The position numbers were made by a program, and so were the translations under genes. The notes under the pieces were generated by a model. It did not search any database. It had not been told where the DNA came from and saw only the letters and a program-made list of their open reading frames with translations. From Burkholderiales bacterium (GTDB taxonomy: Bacteria > Pseudomonadota > Gammaproteobacteria > Burkholderiales > Casimicrobiaceae), in assembly GCA_025927765.1 (NCBI GenBank), contig JAICKU010000005.1, positions 1-64,000 on the forward strand: a stretch of DNA of 64,000 nt, written 5' to 3'. Positions 1 to 8,661 of this stretch are shown here, piece by piece; position 1 is the stretch's first letter, and every line of letters starts with the position of its first letter.

Positions 1-813
1 ATCGAGCGCGTGCCGGTCGCGGCGAACCTGCGCCTCGACGCGCTGACCGAAGCGTTCGCAGCACCTGCGACAGCGGACGAACCGGCGTGGACGGCGGAAC
101 TGCGTACGCTGTGGAAGCTTGCGTCGCATCTCGCGGCGGCCCGCGATCGACCCGAGACGCCGCGCGTCGATTACAGCTTCGACGTCGACTGGGCGCGCGA
201 AGGCGCGGGCGAGCGGGGGTACGTGACGATCGTGCCGCGGCCGCGTGGCAATCCGCTCGACAAGCTCGTCGCGGAGCTGATGATCCACCTGAACGCGACA
301 TGGGGACGGCGCCTCGCGGACGCCCGCGTCCCGGGGCTCTATCGCGTACAGGCGGCGGGCAAGGTGAAGATGAGCACGCGTCCCGGCGAGCATCAGGGGC
401 TCGGGCTGTCGCATTACCTGTGGGCGAGCTCGCCGCTTCGCCGCTATAGCGACCTCGTCAACCAGCGGCAGCTGATCGCGGCAGTGCAGGGCGTGCGTCC
501 CCCATACGCCGGCAACGACCCCGAGCTCTTCGCGGCCCTCGCCGACTTCGAGGGCACGTACTCGCAGTACGCGCAGGTGCAGGATCGCATGGAGCATTAC
601 TGGTGCCTGCGCTGGCTGCTGCAGGAGAACATTTCCGAATGCACGGCGAGCGTCATCCGCGAGAATCTCGTGCGCTTCGATCGCCTGCCGATCGTGATGC
701 GGCTCGCCGACATGCCCAACCGCGAGCCGCAGGCGCGCGTGCGCGTCGTCATCGGGCGGATCGACCTCCTCGCCAGTACGCTGGAAGCGCGCTTTGGCGG
801 CTCGTTGACCTGA
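1..813 (+). CDS. RNB-domain ribonuclease, C-terminal part (5' end outside window)
   Basis: This is the 3' portion of a 3'-5' exoribonuclease of the RNase II/R (RNB) family. The frame is open from the first base, so the gene begins upstream of the window. The stretch LGLSHYLWASSPLRRYSDLVN (about residues 137-157 of the visible part) matches the family pattern of LGL followed by SPxRRYxDLxN near the end of the catalytic barrel. A short C-terminal region follows and could be an S1-like cap, but I cannot confirm an S1 fold. The next gene is tonB after about 70 bases. Whether it should be called RNase II, RNase R or VacB cannot be decided from this fragment. Confidence 0.85.
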   Translation: MERVPVAANLRLDALTEAFAAPATADEPAWTAELRTLWKLASHLAAARDRPETPRVDYSFDVDWAREGAGERGYVTIVPRPRGNPLDKLVAELMIHLNATWGRRLADARVPGLYRVQAAGKVKMSTRPGEHQGLGLSHYLWASSPLRRYSDLVNQRQLIAAVQGVRPPYAGNDPELFAALADFEGTYSQYAQVQDRMEHYWCLRWLLQENISECTASVIRENLVRFDRLPIVMRLADMPNREPQARVRVVIGRIDLLASTLEARFGGSLT

Positions 814-885
814 GCGGGCGTTGGATCGCTGCCACGCCGCCGACAGGCGCCGTCGTAGCGGGGCTGGACGCGCTATGACGACGGC

Positions 886-1851
886 ATGAACGCGGCTACA
901 ATCGGCGGGCCCCCAATACCCGCCCCCGGCGCCTTGACCCGTCGCGTTGCCCAGGCGAAGCCGGCCGCCAAGCGCCGCGCATGGCCGCTGCCGCCGCTCG
1001 CGTCGCTTCGCGTGTCCGCGTTCGGCGTGGCGGTGGCGGTGTCGATCGTCGTGCACGCGGTCGCGCTGTCGCTGCATTTCACCACGGGCAAGGGACGCGA
1101 CCGCGATCCGAACCCGCCGCTCGAAGTCGCGCTCGTCAACGCGAAGTCGGCGACCAAGCCCACGAAGGCCGAGCTGCTCGCGCAGGCCAATCTCGACGGC
1201 GGCGGCAACACCGAGCAGAACCGCCGGGCGAAGACGCCGCTGCCGGCCCTGAAGCCCACCCCAAGGCGAGACGTGGCGGTGGCGTCGCAGCGCGAGGAAG
1301 TGAAGGCGAACGCGACGAAGGAGATGCTGACGCAGCTCCGCGATCCGACGGCCATTCCCACCCCGGAGCCGAAGCCGCTGTCCGAAACCGAGCCGACCGA
1401 ATCGCCGACCGCGAACGACCTCATGCAGAAAACGCTGGAGGCGATCCGGCTCGAGGCGAAGATCGCACGCGACATGGAGGCGTACCAGAAGATTCCCCGC
1501 CGCAAGCACATCGGCGCGCAGGCGCGCGAGTACCGCTTCGCGCGCTACGTCGAGGATTGGCGGATGAAGGTCGAGCGCGTGGGCAACACCCACTACCCGG
1601 CGGTCGCGAAGCAGAACAAGCTCTACGGCAGCCTGATCCTCACCGTGTTCATTCGATCCGACGGCAGCGTCGAGAAGGTCGAGGTCAACAAGAAGTCGGG
1701 CCAGCGCGTCCTCGACGCCGCGGCCGTCAAGATCGTCGAGATGGCCGCGCCGTACGCGCCGTTCCCCGAAGACATCCGCCGCGACACCGACATCCTGTCG
1801 ATCACCCGCACGTGGACGTTCGCGCGCGGCAACGAGCTGCATAGCGAATGA
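886..1851 (+). CDS. TonB-family energy transducer
   Basis: A 321-residue protein with TonB architecture. It has a cytoplasmic N-terminus of about 45 residues, one membrane anchor near residues 46-65 (FGVAVAVSIVVHAVALSL), a charged Lys/Pro-rich periplasmic spacer, and a C-terminal TonB domain. The C-terminal domain contains YPAVAKQNKLYGSLILTVF and a later GSVEKVEVNKKSG, the usual TonB_C pattern. Such proteins pass proton-motive-force energy from ExbB/ExbD to outer-membrane receptors. No exbB or exbD is nearby. It overlaps the mtgA start by a few bases, so the two are probably co-transcribed. Confidence 0.88.
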   Translation: MNAATIGGPPIPAPGALTRRVAQAKPAAKRRAWPLPPLASLRVSAFGVAVAVSIVVHAVALSLHFTTGKGRDRDPNPPLEVALVNAKSATKPTKAELLAQANLDGGGNTEQNRRAKTPLPALKPTPRRDVAVASQREEVKANATKEMLTQLRDPTAIPTPEPKPLSETEPTESPTANDLMQKTLEAIRLEAKIARDMEAYQKIPRRKHIGAQAREYRFARYVEDWRMKVERVGNTHYPAVAKQNKLYGSLILTVFIRSDGSVEKVEVNKKSGQRVLDAAAVKIVEMAAPYAPFPEDIRRDTDILSITRTWTFARGNELHSE

Positions 1852-2534
1852 TGCGGGGTCTTGCGCGCGCCGCCGCCGGCGTCGCGTCCGCGCTCGTGTT
1901 GCTGCACCTGTTCTTCACGGCGATGATCTTCTGGTGGGCGCACCATCCGCCGGCCGCGACCGCGTTCATGAACGAGCGCATGCAGGTGCTGCGCGAACGC
2001 GAGCCGAAGGCGAAGCTCCGCTACACGTTCGTGCCATACGCGCGCATCGCGCCCACGCTGAAGCGCGCGATGATCGCCGCCGAGGATGCCAAGTTCGTCG
2101 ACCACGAAGGCTTCGACTGGGACGGCATCGAGGTGGCGCTCGAGAAGAACCAGAAGCGTGGGCGGATCGTCGCCGGCGGCTCGACGATCACGCAGCAGCT
2201 CGCGAAGAACTTGTTCCTGACGAGCTCGCGCAGCTGGCTGCGCAAGGGCGAGGAAGCGGTGATCACGCTGATGCTCGAGGCGATGCTCGACAAGCGACGC
2301 ATCTTCGAGCTGTACCTGAACGTGATCGAATGGGGGGGCGGCGTGTTCGGCGCCGAGGCGGCCGCGCAGCATTACTTCGGCGTCTCCGCGGCGCGGCTCG
2401 GCCAGGAGCAGGCGGCGCGGCTCGCGGCGATGGCGCCCAATCCCCGCTTCTACGAGCACCATCCGGGCGCGCCCGGTCTCGCGCGAAAGATCCGCATCAT
2501 CCTCGGGCGCATGCCCGCCGCCGACTTGCCGTAG
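1848..2534 (+). CDS. mtgA: Monofunctional biosynthetic peptidoglycan transglycosylase
   Basis: A glycosyltransferase-family-51 enzyme that polymerises lipid II into glycan strands at the periplasmic face of the inner membrane. It is 228 residues long, normal for MtgA. One N-terminal membrane helix lies near residues 8-30. The catalytic motif reads AAEDAKFVDHEGFDW (Glu of ExxxFxxHxG), followed by GGSTITQQLAKNLFL and the RKxxE-type segment at WLRKGEEA. No transpeptidase domain follows. Two consecutive ATG codons start the frame and the first overlaps the tonB stop. In related genomes aroE often sits between tonB and mtgA (from memory); it is absent here. Confidence 0.93.
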   Translation: MMRGLARAAAGVASALVLLHLFFTAMIFWWAHHPPAATAFMNERMQVLREREPKAKLRYTFVPYARIAPTLKRAMIAAEDAKFVDHEGFDWDGIEVALEKNQKRGRIVAGGSTITQQLAKNLFLTSSRSWLRKGEEAVITLMLEAMLDKRRIFELYLNVIEWGGGVFGAEAAAQHYFGVSAARLGQEQAARLAAMAPNPRFYEHHPGAPGLARKIRIILGRMPAADLP

Positions 2535-2582
2535 AATCCCCGGCCCCGGCGCAACCATTTCGTCGCGCGCGTGCCTCTTCGT

Positions 2583-2607
2583 GAGGGCGCGCCCCGGGCG
2601 CGCCCTC
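2583..2607. terminator. Perfect GC-rich palindrome between mtgA and mgtE
   Basis: Two 12-base arms (GAGGGCGCGCCC and its complement) flank a single central C, giving a perfect palindrome in the 120-base gap between mtgA and mgtE. It can form a very stable RNA hairpin, but no T-run follows, so a Rho-independent terminator is possible rather than shown. Its position also argues against starting mgtE at the upstream in-frame GTG at 2571. Confidence 0.5.
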
Positions 2608-2654
2608 TACCCACGAGTCGCCCGCTGCACGCTTCGCGGGCCGTTCTCCGCGCA

Positions 2655-4130
2655 ATGCCCGACAACCACCTCGCTCACGTGGCCGAGCGCCCCGAGCCGC
2701 GCGAACGCGTGCAGGACACGCTCGCCGAAGTCACGGCGCTGTTGCGCAGGCACCGGCTCGTCGAAGGGCTGATCCAGGAGCAGCGCGAGCACGGGCCGGG
2801 GCATGACGCGGGCGCGCTCGAGGACAGCGAAGTGGCGCGGGCGACGCGCGACGCGCTCGAGGCGATGCTCGCGCGCCTGCATTCGGCCGACATCGCGTAC
2901 ATCCTCGAGGCGCTGCCGCTCGACGAGCGGCTCTACATCTGGGACCTCGTCAAGGCGGAGCGCGACGGCGAGATCCTGGTCGAGGTGTCGGACGCGGTCC
3001 GCGAATCGCTGATCTCGTCGATGGACACCGACGAGCTCGTCGCGGCGACGGAAGCGCTGCCCGCCGACGAGATTGCCGCACTCGCACCCGACCTGCCGCG
3101 CGAGGTGATGGACGACGTGTTCCAGCACCTGCCGGTCGAGGAGCGCGAGCAGCTGCGCGCCGCGATGTCGTTCGACGAGGACATGGTGGGCGCGTGGATG
3201 GACTTCGAGGACGTGCAGGTGCGCGGCGACGTCACGCTCGAAGTGGTGCTGCGCTACCTGCGCCGCTTCGAGGCATTGCCGACGCAGACCGACCAGATCT
3301 TCGTCGTCGACCGCAACGAGCGGCTCGAAGGCGTCTTGCCGCTCAACCGGCTGATCGTGAGCGACCCCGAGACCGTGGTGCGCGACGTGATGGAACCGCC
3401 GGTCGTGAAGCTCCTGCAGCACGAGAACGTGGAGAACGCGGCGAGCGCCTTCGAGCGTTACGACCTGGTGTCGGCGCCGGTGGTCGACACGAACGGCCGT
3501 CTCGTGGGCCGCGTGACCGTCGACGAGGTGCTCGACTTCGTGCGCGAGAAAAGCGAGGACGAGATGCTGGCGCAGGGGGGCCTGCGCGGCGAGGAGGACG
3601 TGTTCGCGTCGGTGTGGAAGTCGTTCCAGAACCGCTGGACGTGGCTCGCCGTGAACCTCGTCACCGCCTTCATCGCGTCGCGCGTGATCGGCATCTTCGA
3701 AGGCTCGATCCAGCGCCTCGTCGCGCTCGCGGCGCTGATGCCGATCGTGGCCGGCATCGGCGGCAATTCCGGCAACCAGACGATCACGATGATCGTGCGC
3801 GCGGTCGCGCTCGGCCAGGTGACGAGCGAACAGTCGCGCCAGCTGATCCGCAAGGAGCTCGCGGTGTCGCTGCTGAACGGCCTGATCTGGGGCGGCGTGA
3901 TGGGCGTGGTGGCGATCATGCTCTACCACCAGGTGTCACTCGGCCTCGTGATGGTGCTCGCGATGACGCTGAACCTGCTGCTCGCCGCACTCATGGGCGT
4001 GCTGATCCCGATGACGATGATGAAGCTCGGGCACGACCCGGCGGTCGGCTCGTCGGTCATGATCACGGCCGTCACCGACTCCGGCGGCTTCTTCATCTTC
4101 CTGGGACTCGCCACGCTGCTCCTGATGTAG
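2655..4130 (+). CDS. mgtE: Magnesium transporter MgtE
   Basis: A 491-residue MgtE-type Mg2+ channel/transporter of the inner membrane. Order of parts: an N-terminal acidic helical domain with repeated LP..E turns (about residues 60-190), a CBS-domain pair (about 190-310, including DQIFVVDRNERLEGVLPL and APVVDTNGRLVGRVTVDEVL), then a five-helix membrane domain with the pore signature GIGGNSGNQTITMIVRAVALG. The start was set at ATG 2655 because it follows the palindrome. An in-frame GTG at 2571 would add 28 residues lying across that palindrome. No Mg2+ riboswitch was recognised upstream. Confidence 0.93.
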   Translation: MPDNHLAHVAERPEPRERVQDTLAEVTALLRRHRLVEGLIQEQREHGPGHDAGALEDSEVARATRDALEAMLARLHSADIAYILEALPLDERLYIWDLVKAERDGEILVEVSDAVRESLISSMDTDELVAATEALPADEIAALAPDLPREVMDDVFQHLPVEEREQLRAAMSFDEDMVGAWMDFEDVQVRGDVTLEVVLRYLRRFEALPTQTDQIFVVDRNERLEGVLPLNRLIVSDPETVVRDVMEPPVVKLLQHENVENAASAFERYDLVSAPVVDTNGRLVGRVTVDEVLDFVREKSEDEMLAQGGLRGEEDVFASVWKSFQNRWTWLAVNLVTAFIASRVIGIFEGSIQRLVALAALMPIVAGIGGNSGNQTITMIVRAVALGQVTSEQSRQLIRKELAVSLLNGLIWGGVMGVVAIMLYHQVSLGLVMVLAMTLNLLLAALMGVLIPMTMMKLGHDPAVGSSVMITAVTDSGGFFIFLGLATLLLM

Positions 4131-4178
4131 TGGAATAGCGACTGCGCAACCGCTGTTTGCCGCGGTGCCCCACCGATC

Positions 4179-4721
4179 GTGTCCGACGCCCCGCTGCCGC
4201 ATCCCGACCTGCTCGCCGCGATCCCGCGCCTTCGCCGCTACGCGCGCGTGCTCACGGGTGACGTCACGCGCGCCGACGATCTGGTGCAGGAAACGCTTGC
4301 CCGGGGGTGGGAGAAGCGACGGCTGTGGGTAGCGGGCAGCGATCTACGCGCGTGGCTCTTCACGATCATGCACAACGTGTTCGTGAACCAGCGCGCGTCG
4401 GCGGTGCGCGACGCGCAGAACGTTTCGCTCGACGACGAGGGCGACGGCGGCGCCGCCTGGCAGGTGCCTGTGCATGCGTCGCAGCAGGCGCACGTCGAGC
4501 TGCAGGAGGTCATGCGCGAGCTCACCCGGCTGCCCGCCGAGCAGCGCGAGGTGCTCGTGCTCGCCGCCGTCGAGGAAATGCGCTACGAGGAGATCGCCGA
4601 GGTGCTGGCGATCCCGGTGGGGACGGTGATGTCGCGGCTGTCGCGCGCGCGCGCGCGGCTGCGCCGCACGCTCGGCGGCGTCGACGAGGATCGGCCGACG
4701 CCGCTCAAGATCGTGCGATGA
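4179..4721 (+). CDS. ECF-type RNA polymerase sigma factor
   Basis: A 180-residue sigma-70 family factor. Region 2 covers about residues 10-75, with RLRRYARVLTGDVTRADDLVQETLARGWEKRRLW and a DLRAWLFTIMHNVFVN segment. Region 4 covers about 110-165, with LPAEQREVLVLAAVEEMRYEEIAEVL followed by PVGTVMSRLSRARARLR, a typical ECF helix-turn-helix. The start is a GTG. The next gene, 16 bases downstream, encodes an anti-sigma-like membrane protein, so the two probably form a sigma/anti-sigma pair. The stimulus and regulon are not evident from sequence. Confidence 0.92.
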   Translation: MSDAPLPHPDLLAAIPRLRRYARVLTGDVTRADDLVQETLARGWEKRRLWVAGSDLRAWLFTIMHNVFVNQRASAVRDAQNVSLDDEGDGGAAWQVPVHASQQAHVELQEVMRELTRLPAEQREVLVLAAVEEMRYEEIAEVLAIPVGTVMSRLSRARARLRRTLGGVDEDRPTPLKIVR

Positions 4722-4737
4722 CGGGTTCGACGAGAGG

Positions 4738-5526
4738 ATGAGCAGGGTGCAGATCAGCCACGACGACGTTCACGCCTACGCCGACCGGCAGTTGCCGCCG
4801 GAGCGCCGTGACGCGGTCGAGGCGGCCCTCGTGCGCGATCCCGCGCTCGCGGCGGAAGCCGACGAGATCGCGCGGCAGAACGCGTGGCTCCGCGACGGGC
4901 TGGATGCGATGCTCGCCGAGCCGCTTCCGGCGGGACTTGTCGATGCCGCGCGCCCGCCGCGCACCCGTGGCCGCCCTCCGCGCTGGCTGGCGACCGCGGC
5001 CGTCGCGCTTTGCACGCTCGGCCTCGGCCTTGCCGGCGGGTCGTGGCTGCGCGACGACCAGCTCGTGCGTGCCGGCATGCCGACGACGTTCGCCCAGCAG
5101 GCGGCGTTCACGCACGCGCTGTATGCCGCCGACGTGCGGCGTCCGGTCGAAGTGTGGGCGCCCGAGGAGAAATCCCTGGTCACGTGGCTGTCGCGCAGGC
5201 TCGATTACCCGCTGCACGCGCCCGATCTCAACGCGGCCGGCTACGCGCTCGTCGGCGGTCGCCTCGTTGCCGGCAACGAGCGTCCCACCGCGCTCTTCAT
5301 GTACGAGAACGCCGCGAAGGAGCGGCTCACGCTGCAGGCGCGCAAGGAGCCTGCGGATGTCGACGAGACGGCGTTTCGCTACGCGCTGGAAGACGGCGTC
5401 GGCGTCTACTACTGGATCGACGACCGCTGCGCCTATGCGCTTTCGGGGCGCCTCGACCGCGAGCAGTTGCTGAAGATCGGGCGGCTCGTGTACGCACAAC
5501 TGAATGCGAATCAGCCCACGCGGTGA
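4738..5526 (+). CDS. Anti-sigma factor, RsiW/ChrR-like transmembrane type
   Basis: A 262-residue protein with a cytoplasmic N-terminal anti-sigma-like helical domain (HDDVHAYADRQLPPERR; about residues 8-80), one membrane helix near 82-102, and an exported sensor-like domain. The zinc-binding His-Cys-Cys signature of ZAS anti-sigma factors is missing: only the HAYAD-type His is present and no CxxC follows. It therefore resembles the zinc-free COG5662-type anti-sigma proteins found beside ECF factors. The gene starts 16 bases after the sigma gene with a purine-rich GAGAGG just upstream. Its presumed role is to hold the sigma factor at the membrane until a signal arrives. Confidence 0.8.
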   Translation: MSRVQISHDDVHAYADRQLPPERRDAVEAALVRDPALAAEADEIARQNAWLRDGLDAMLAEPLPAGLVDAARPPRTRGRPPRWLATAAVALCTLGLGLAGGSWLRDDQLVRAGMPTTFAQQAAFTHALYAADVRRPVEVWAPEEKSLVTWLSRRLDYPLHAPDLNAAGYALVGGRLVAGNERPTALFMYENAAKERLTLQARKEPADVDETAFRYALEDGVGVYYWIDDRCAYALSGRLDREQLLKIGRLVYAQLNANQPTR

Positions 5527-5597
5527 ATGTTGCGTTTCACCGACAGTGATGCCTCGCCATTCGTCCGTCATCGTCGCGGCCGCGCCGCGGCTTTGCT

Positions 5598-5603
5598 TAT
5601 AAT
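5598..5603 (+). promoter_or_regulatory. Consensus -10 hexamer upstream of the small lipoprotein
   Basis: A perfect TATAAT lies 71 bases before the lipoprotein start, just after the anti-sigma stop. No convincing -35 hexamer is found 16-18 bases upstream. It is the best promoter candidate between the sigma/anti-sigma pair and the APE-like cluster. Confidence 0.45.
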
Positions 5604-5673
5604 CGGTTCGCTCCGAAACATCGGCGTTGCCGGCATCGCCGATTCAAAAATCAATAATGGGGAGGGTGGTCCG

Positions 5674-6057
5674 ATGTTGCGGAAGTTGCTTCTGATCGCG
5701 TGCGCGCTCGCGCTCGCCGCATGCACGTCCCGGCCCGTCATGAACGTCGCGGCCGAGCCGGTGGTGGTCACGCCGGGCAAAACGGCAAGCGCCGACAACG
5801 TGCGCGACGCGATCCTGCGCGCCGGCGCGGGGCTCGGCTGGCACATGCAGCCGATGTCGCCCGGTGTCGTGCGCGGCACGATCGCGCTGCGCGGGCACGG
5901 CGCCGAAATCAACGTCAAGTACACGGCGAAGTCGTACGACATCGTCTACGTCAACAGCACGAACCTGAATGCCGAGAATGGCCAGATCCACAAGAACTAC
6001 AACGGATGGATCGAGAACCTGAACCGCGCCATCCAGCGGGAGCTGCTTCGCATCTGA
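5674..6057 (+). CDS. Small outer-membrane-type lipoprotein of unknown function
   Basis: A 127-residue lipoprotein precursor. MLRKLLLIACALALAAC ends in a clear lipobox (LAAC), so the mature protein should begin with a lipidated Cys at residue 17. The mature part has a conserved-looking ALRGHGAEINVKYTAKSYDIVY stretch (beta-strand rich) and a C-terminal IHKNYNGWIENLNRAIQREL. I recognise this as a hypothetical lipoprotein type common in betaproteobacteria, with no known role. ATG 5674 was chosen because GGGGAGGGTGG lies just upstream and the lipobox then falls at a normal distance. An in-frame ATG at 5527 would add 49 residues without a signal peptide. It precedes the APE-like cluster by 55 bases. 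Confidence 0.8.
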   Translation: MLRKLLLIACALALAACTSRPVMNVAAEPVVVTPGKTASADNVRDAILRAGAGLGWHMQPMSPGVVRGTIALRGHGAEINVKYTAKSYDIVYVNSTNLNAENGQIHKNYNGWIENLNRAIQRELLRI

Positions 6058-6112
6058 CGACCGCCCGCGCCTCGAACGACTCGAGGCGCGACACGTCATC
6101 CTCGTCATTCCC

Positions 6113-6397
6113 ATGAACGTCAACGTACCATCCGTTGCGCAAGCGGACCTCGAGCGCGAGGTCGCCGGCCTCGTCGTGAACGCGCTTCGCCTCGACATGA
6201 CCGCCGACGACATCGGCGCCGATACGCCGCTTTATGGCGACGTGCTCGGACTCGATTCGATCGACATGCTGGAAATCGCGCTGGCCGTGTCGAAGCAGTA
6301 CGGCGTCGAACTCGGCGCCGAGCAGGTCGAGAAGGAGCAGGTCTTCGCGTCGATGCGCAATCTTGCGGCGTATGTCGCGGCGCATCGAACGCGCTGA
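6113..6397 (+). CDS. Acyl carrier protein of the APE-like cluster
   Basis: A 94-residue acyl carrier protein. The phosphopantetheine site is the Ser in GDVLGLDSIDMLEIALAVSK (about residues 42-61), with DSID in place of the DSL of housekeeping AcpP. It should carry the growing chain for the downstream ketosynthase, ketoreductase and dehydratase. It is the first gene of a tight co-directional run, and the next gene starts inside it. Usual aryl polyene clusters have two ACP genes (ApeE and ApeF); only one is seen here. No phosphopantetheinyl transferase is encoded in the window. Confidence 0.9.
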   Translation: MNVNVPSVAQADLEREVAGLVVNALRLDMTADDIGADTPLYGDVLGLDSIDMLEIALAVSKQYGVELGAEQVEKEQVFASMRNLAAYVAAHRTR

Positions 6398-7028
6398 CGG
6401 TCATCGCGCGTCGCGTCCCGCCCGTTCGTTCCCGCGCGCCCGGCGCGCGGCGTGGTTTTGCGTTGCAAGTCTTCCCCTGTTGGGCTGGCTCGCCCGCGCC
6501 CTCGGCGAAATCGTGCTCGGCGACGTGCTGGCGCTCGCGGCGCTCGCCATCGCGTCGGGCCTCCTGTTCGCACGGCCGAGCGCGCTGATCGGCCTCGTCG
6601 TCGCGGCAGCCGTCGCCGGCCCCACGGTGGCGTCCCTCGTGCCGCCGATCTACTGGCCGCCGATCGCGTGGAATTTCGCGACGTCCGCATGTTTCTTCGC
6701 GTCGCTCGCGCGCGACGAGTCGCTTGTCGAGACGTTTGCGCGTCTTTGCGGCGAAGCGCCCGACGCTGCACTTCGCGATTACTGCCGTCGTGTCACGCTC
6801 GTCTGGGCGCTCTGGCTCGCGCTGCTGGGCGTCGTCGGCATTGGCGTTGCCCTTGCCGGCAACGAGCGCCTCGGTGCGTGGTGGGCCGGCGTGATCGATT
6901 ACGCGCTGATCGCTGCACTGTTCGTGGGCGAGTACCTGTGGCGGCGGCGGCGCGGGGCTGCACCGCGCGATCTCGTCGGCCAGATCATGGCGGTGCGCAA
7001 GGGCTTGGGCGTGGCGCGGAATGACTGA
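6372..7028 (+). CDS. COG4648-type integral membrane protein (ApeG-like)
   Basis: A 218-residue membrane protein with about five to six predicted helices (for example FCVASLPLLGWLARALG, VLALAALAIASGLLFA, LIGLVVAAAVAGPTVASL, LVWALWLALLGVVGIGVAL and a C-terminal YALIAALFVGEYLW). It ends with an arginine-rich tail. Its position between the ACP and the acyl ligase matches the COG4648 membrane protein of aryl polyene clusters, whose function is unknown. ATG 6372 overlaps the ACP gene by 26 bases and is the only reasonable start. The 3' end overlaps the next gene by 8 bases. Confidence 0.78.
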   Translation: MSRRIERADGHRASRPARSFPRARRAAWFCVASLPLLGWLARALGEIVLGDVLALAALAIASGLLFARPSALIGLVVAAAVAGPTVASLVPPIYWPPIAWNFATSACFFASLARDESLVETFARLCGEAPDAALRDYCRRVTLVWALWLALLGVVGIGVALAGNERLGAWWAGVIDYALIAALFVGEYLWRRRRGAAPRDLVGQIMAVRKGLGVARND

Positions 7029-8661
7029 AGCGCTTGGCCTGCTGCGCGGCTTCGGGGCCGCGGACGCGGTGCTGCTGCCCGACGCTGTCGATGGGGAGGC
7101 ACTGATCGCGCAACGCTTCGTGGGCGCTGCCGTCGAGTTCGCGGCGATGCTCGCGCCGCACGCCTACGCCGTCAATCGTTGCGAGCACCCGGCGCGCTTC
7201 ATGCTGGCGAGTGCCGCCGCACTGGTCGCGGGATGCACGCTCGTGCTGCCTCCGTCGCGAAGCGACGCCGCGCAGGATTTGCTCGCCGCACGCTATCCGG
7301 GCGCCATCGTTCTCTGCGATGAAGGCGGGGCGAACGGCGCGATCGCGGTTCCCGATCCGTTCTGTTATCGAGGCCTCGCCGTGTGGCCGGCGCCGATGAT
7401 CGCCGCCGACCATGTCGCCGCGATCCTGTTCACGTCGGGCTCGACCGGCGTGCCCAAGCCAGAAGCCAAGCGCTGGTCGTCGCTCGTACGCGGGGCTGCG
7501 ACGTTCGCCGGCGCCTTCGGACCGCTTCACGACGTCGTGATCGTCGGCACCGTGGCGCCTCAGCACATGTTCGGCCTCGAGACGACGCTCGTGGCGCCCT
7601 GGCAGAACGGCGTGCCGCTCGCCGCGGCCCGCCCGCTCTACGCCGCCGACCTCGCCGCTGCGAGCGCGCGCTTCGCGGGGGAGGGACGCCGACTCTGGCT
7701 GATGACGACGCCGCTCCATCTTCGTCACTTCCATGCGACGCTTTCGTCGCCGCCGTCGCTCGATCGCATCATCGTCTCGACGATGCCGCTGCCCGCGGCG
7801 CTCGCGTCCGACGTCGAGCGCGACTGGAACGTGCGCGTCGACGAGATCTACGGGTGCACCGAGGGCGGCATGCTTGCGTCGCGGCGCACCGGCGCCAGCG
7901 AGCGCTTCACGCCGGGTCCGGGCCTCGCCTTCGAACTGGCGGCCGACGGCTCCGCCGTGGTACGCGGCGGCCAACTCGATGCGCCGCTCGTGCTCGCGGA
8001 TCGATTCGAGCGCACGCCCGATGGATCGCTGTTGCATCGCGGGCGCATCAGCGACGTCGTCAAGATCGGCGGCAAGCGAACCTCCCTCGCCGCGCTCGAC
8101 GCGGCCTTGCTTTCGATTCCCGGCGTTCGCGATGGCGCGTTCGTCGAGCGCGACGCCGGCGACGCGCGCCTTTCGGCGCTGGTCGTGGCGCCTTCGCACC
8201 ATGCGGCGAGCGTGCGCGCTGCACTCGCGCAACGCGTGGATCGCGCGTTCCTGCCCCGCCCGCTCGTGTTCGTGGCGAAGCTGCCGCGCGACGAGCAGGG
8301 CAAGCTGAGCGCCACCGCGAAACGCCGCGCGCTCGAAGACGCGCTCGCGGCGCAGATCGCGCGTCCCGACCGGACACTCGTCGGCAGCGGCACCGTGTCA
8401 TCCGACCACCCGGCATTGCCCGGGCATTTCCCCGGCGACCCGTGCGTGCCGGGCGTGGTGCTGCTCGAGCGTGTCGAGCGATTGCTGCACGCGCATGGGC
8501 TCGGCATCGCAGCGCTTCGCGACGTGCGCTTCACGCAGCCGATCCGGCCGGGGACGCCGTTCGAGATCCGCGTCGCGGTCGACGATGCGCGCGCGCAGTT
8601 TTCCGTGGTCGCCGCCGCGACGACGGCCGCATCGGGCGTATTCGACTGGTGTGCTGCATGA
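7021..8661 (+). CDS. Fused AMP-dependent acyl ligase and hotdog dehydratase (ApeH-ApeI-like)
   Basis: A 546-residue two-domain protein. Residues 1 to about 450 form an ANL-family adenylating enzyme: ILFTSGSTGVPKPEAK (P-loop-like A3 core), YGCTEGG (A5), a hinge region with GRISDVVKIGGKR (A8), and PRDEQGKLSATAKRR with the catalytic Lys (A10). Residues from about 460 form a FabZ/FabA-like hotdog domain with HPALPGHFPGDPCVPGVVLLE. In the E. coli APE cluster these are usually two genes, apeH and apeI. Likely role: activate and load the starter acid on the ACP, and dehydrate 3-hydroxyacyl intermediates. The gene overlaps its neighbours at both ends. The substrate of the ligase cannot be read from sequence. 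Confidence 0.85.
   Translation: MTEALGLLRGFGAADAVLLPDAVDGEALIAQRFVGAAVEFAAMLAPHAYAVNRCEHPARFMLASAAALVAGCTLVLPPSRSDAAQDLLAARYPGAIVLCDEGGANGAIAVPDPFCYRGLAVWPAPMIAADHVAAILFTSGSTGVPKPEAKRWSSLVRGAATFAGAFGPLHDVVIVGTVAPQHMFGLETTLVAPWQNGVPLAAARPLYAADLAAASARFAGEGRRLWLMTTPLHLRHFHATLSSPPSLDRIIVSTMPLPAALASDVERDWNVRVDEIYGCTEGGMLASRRTGASERFTPGPGLAFELAADGSAVVRGGQLDAPLVLADRFERTPDGSLLHRGRISDVVKIGGKRTSLAALDAALLSIPGVRDGAFVERDAGDARLSALVVAPSHHAASVRAALAQRVDRAFLPRPLVFVAKLPRDEQGKLSATAKRRALEDALAAQIARPDRTLVGSGTVSSDHPALPGHFPGDPCVPGVVLLERVERLLHAHGLGIAALRDVRFTQPIRPGTPFEIRVAVDDARAQFSVVAAATTAASGVFDWCAA

Noticed and set aside
2571-2654. Upstream extension of mgtE from GTG 2571
   Set aside because: It would place coding sequence across a perfect 25-base palindrome and add 28 residues before the usual MgtE N-terminus.
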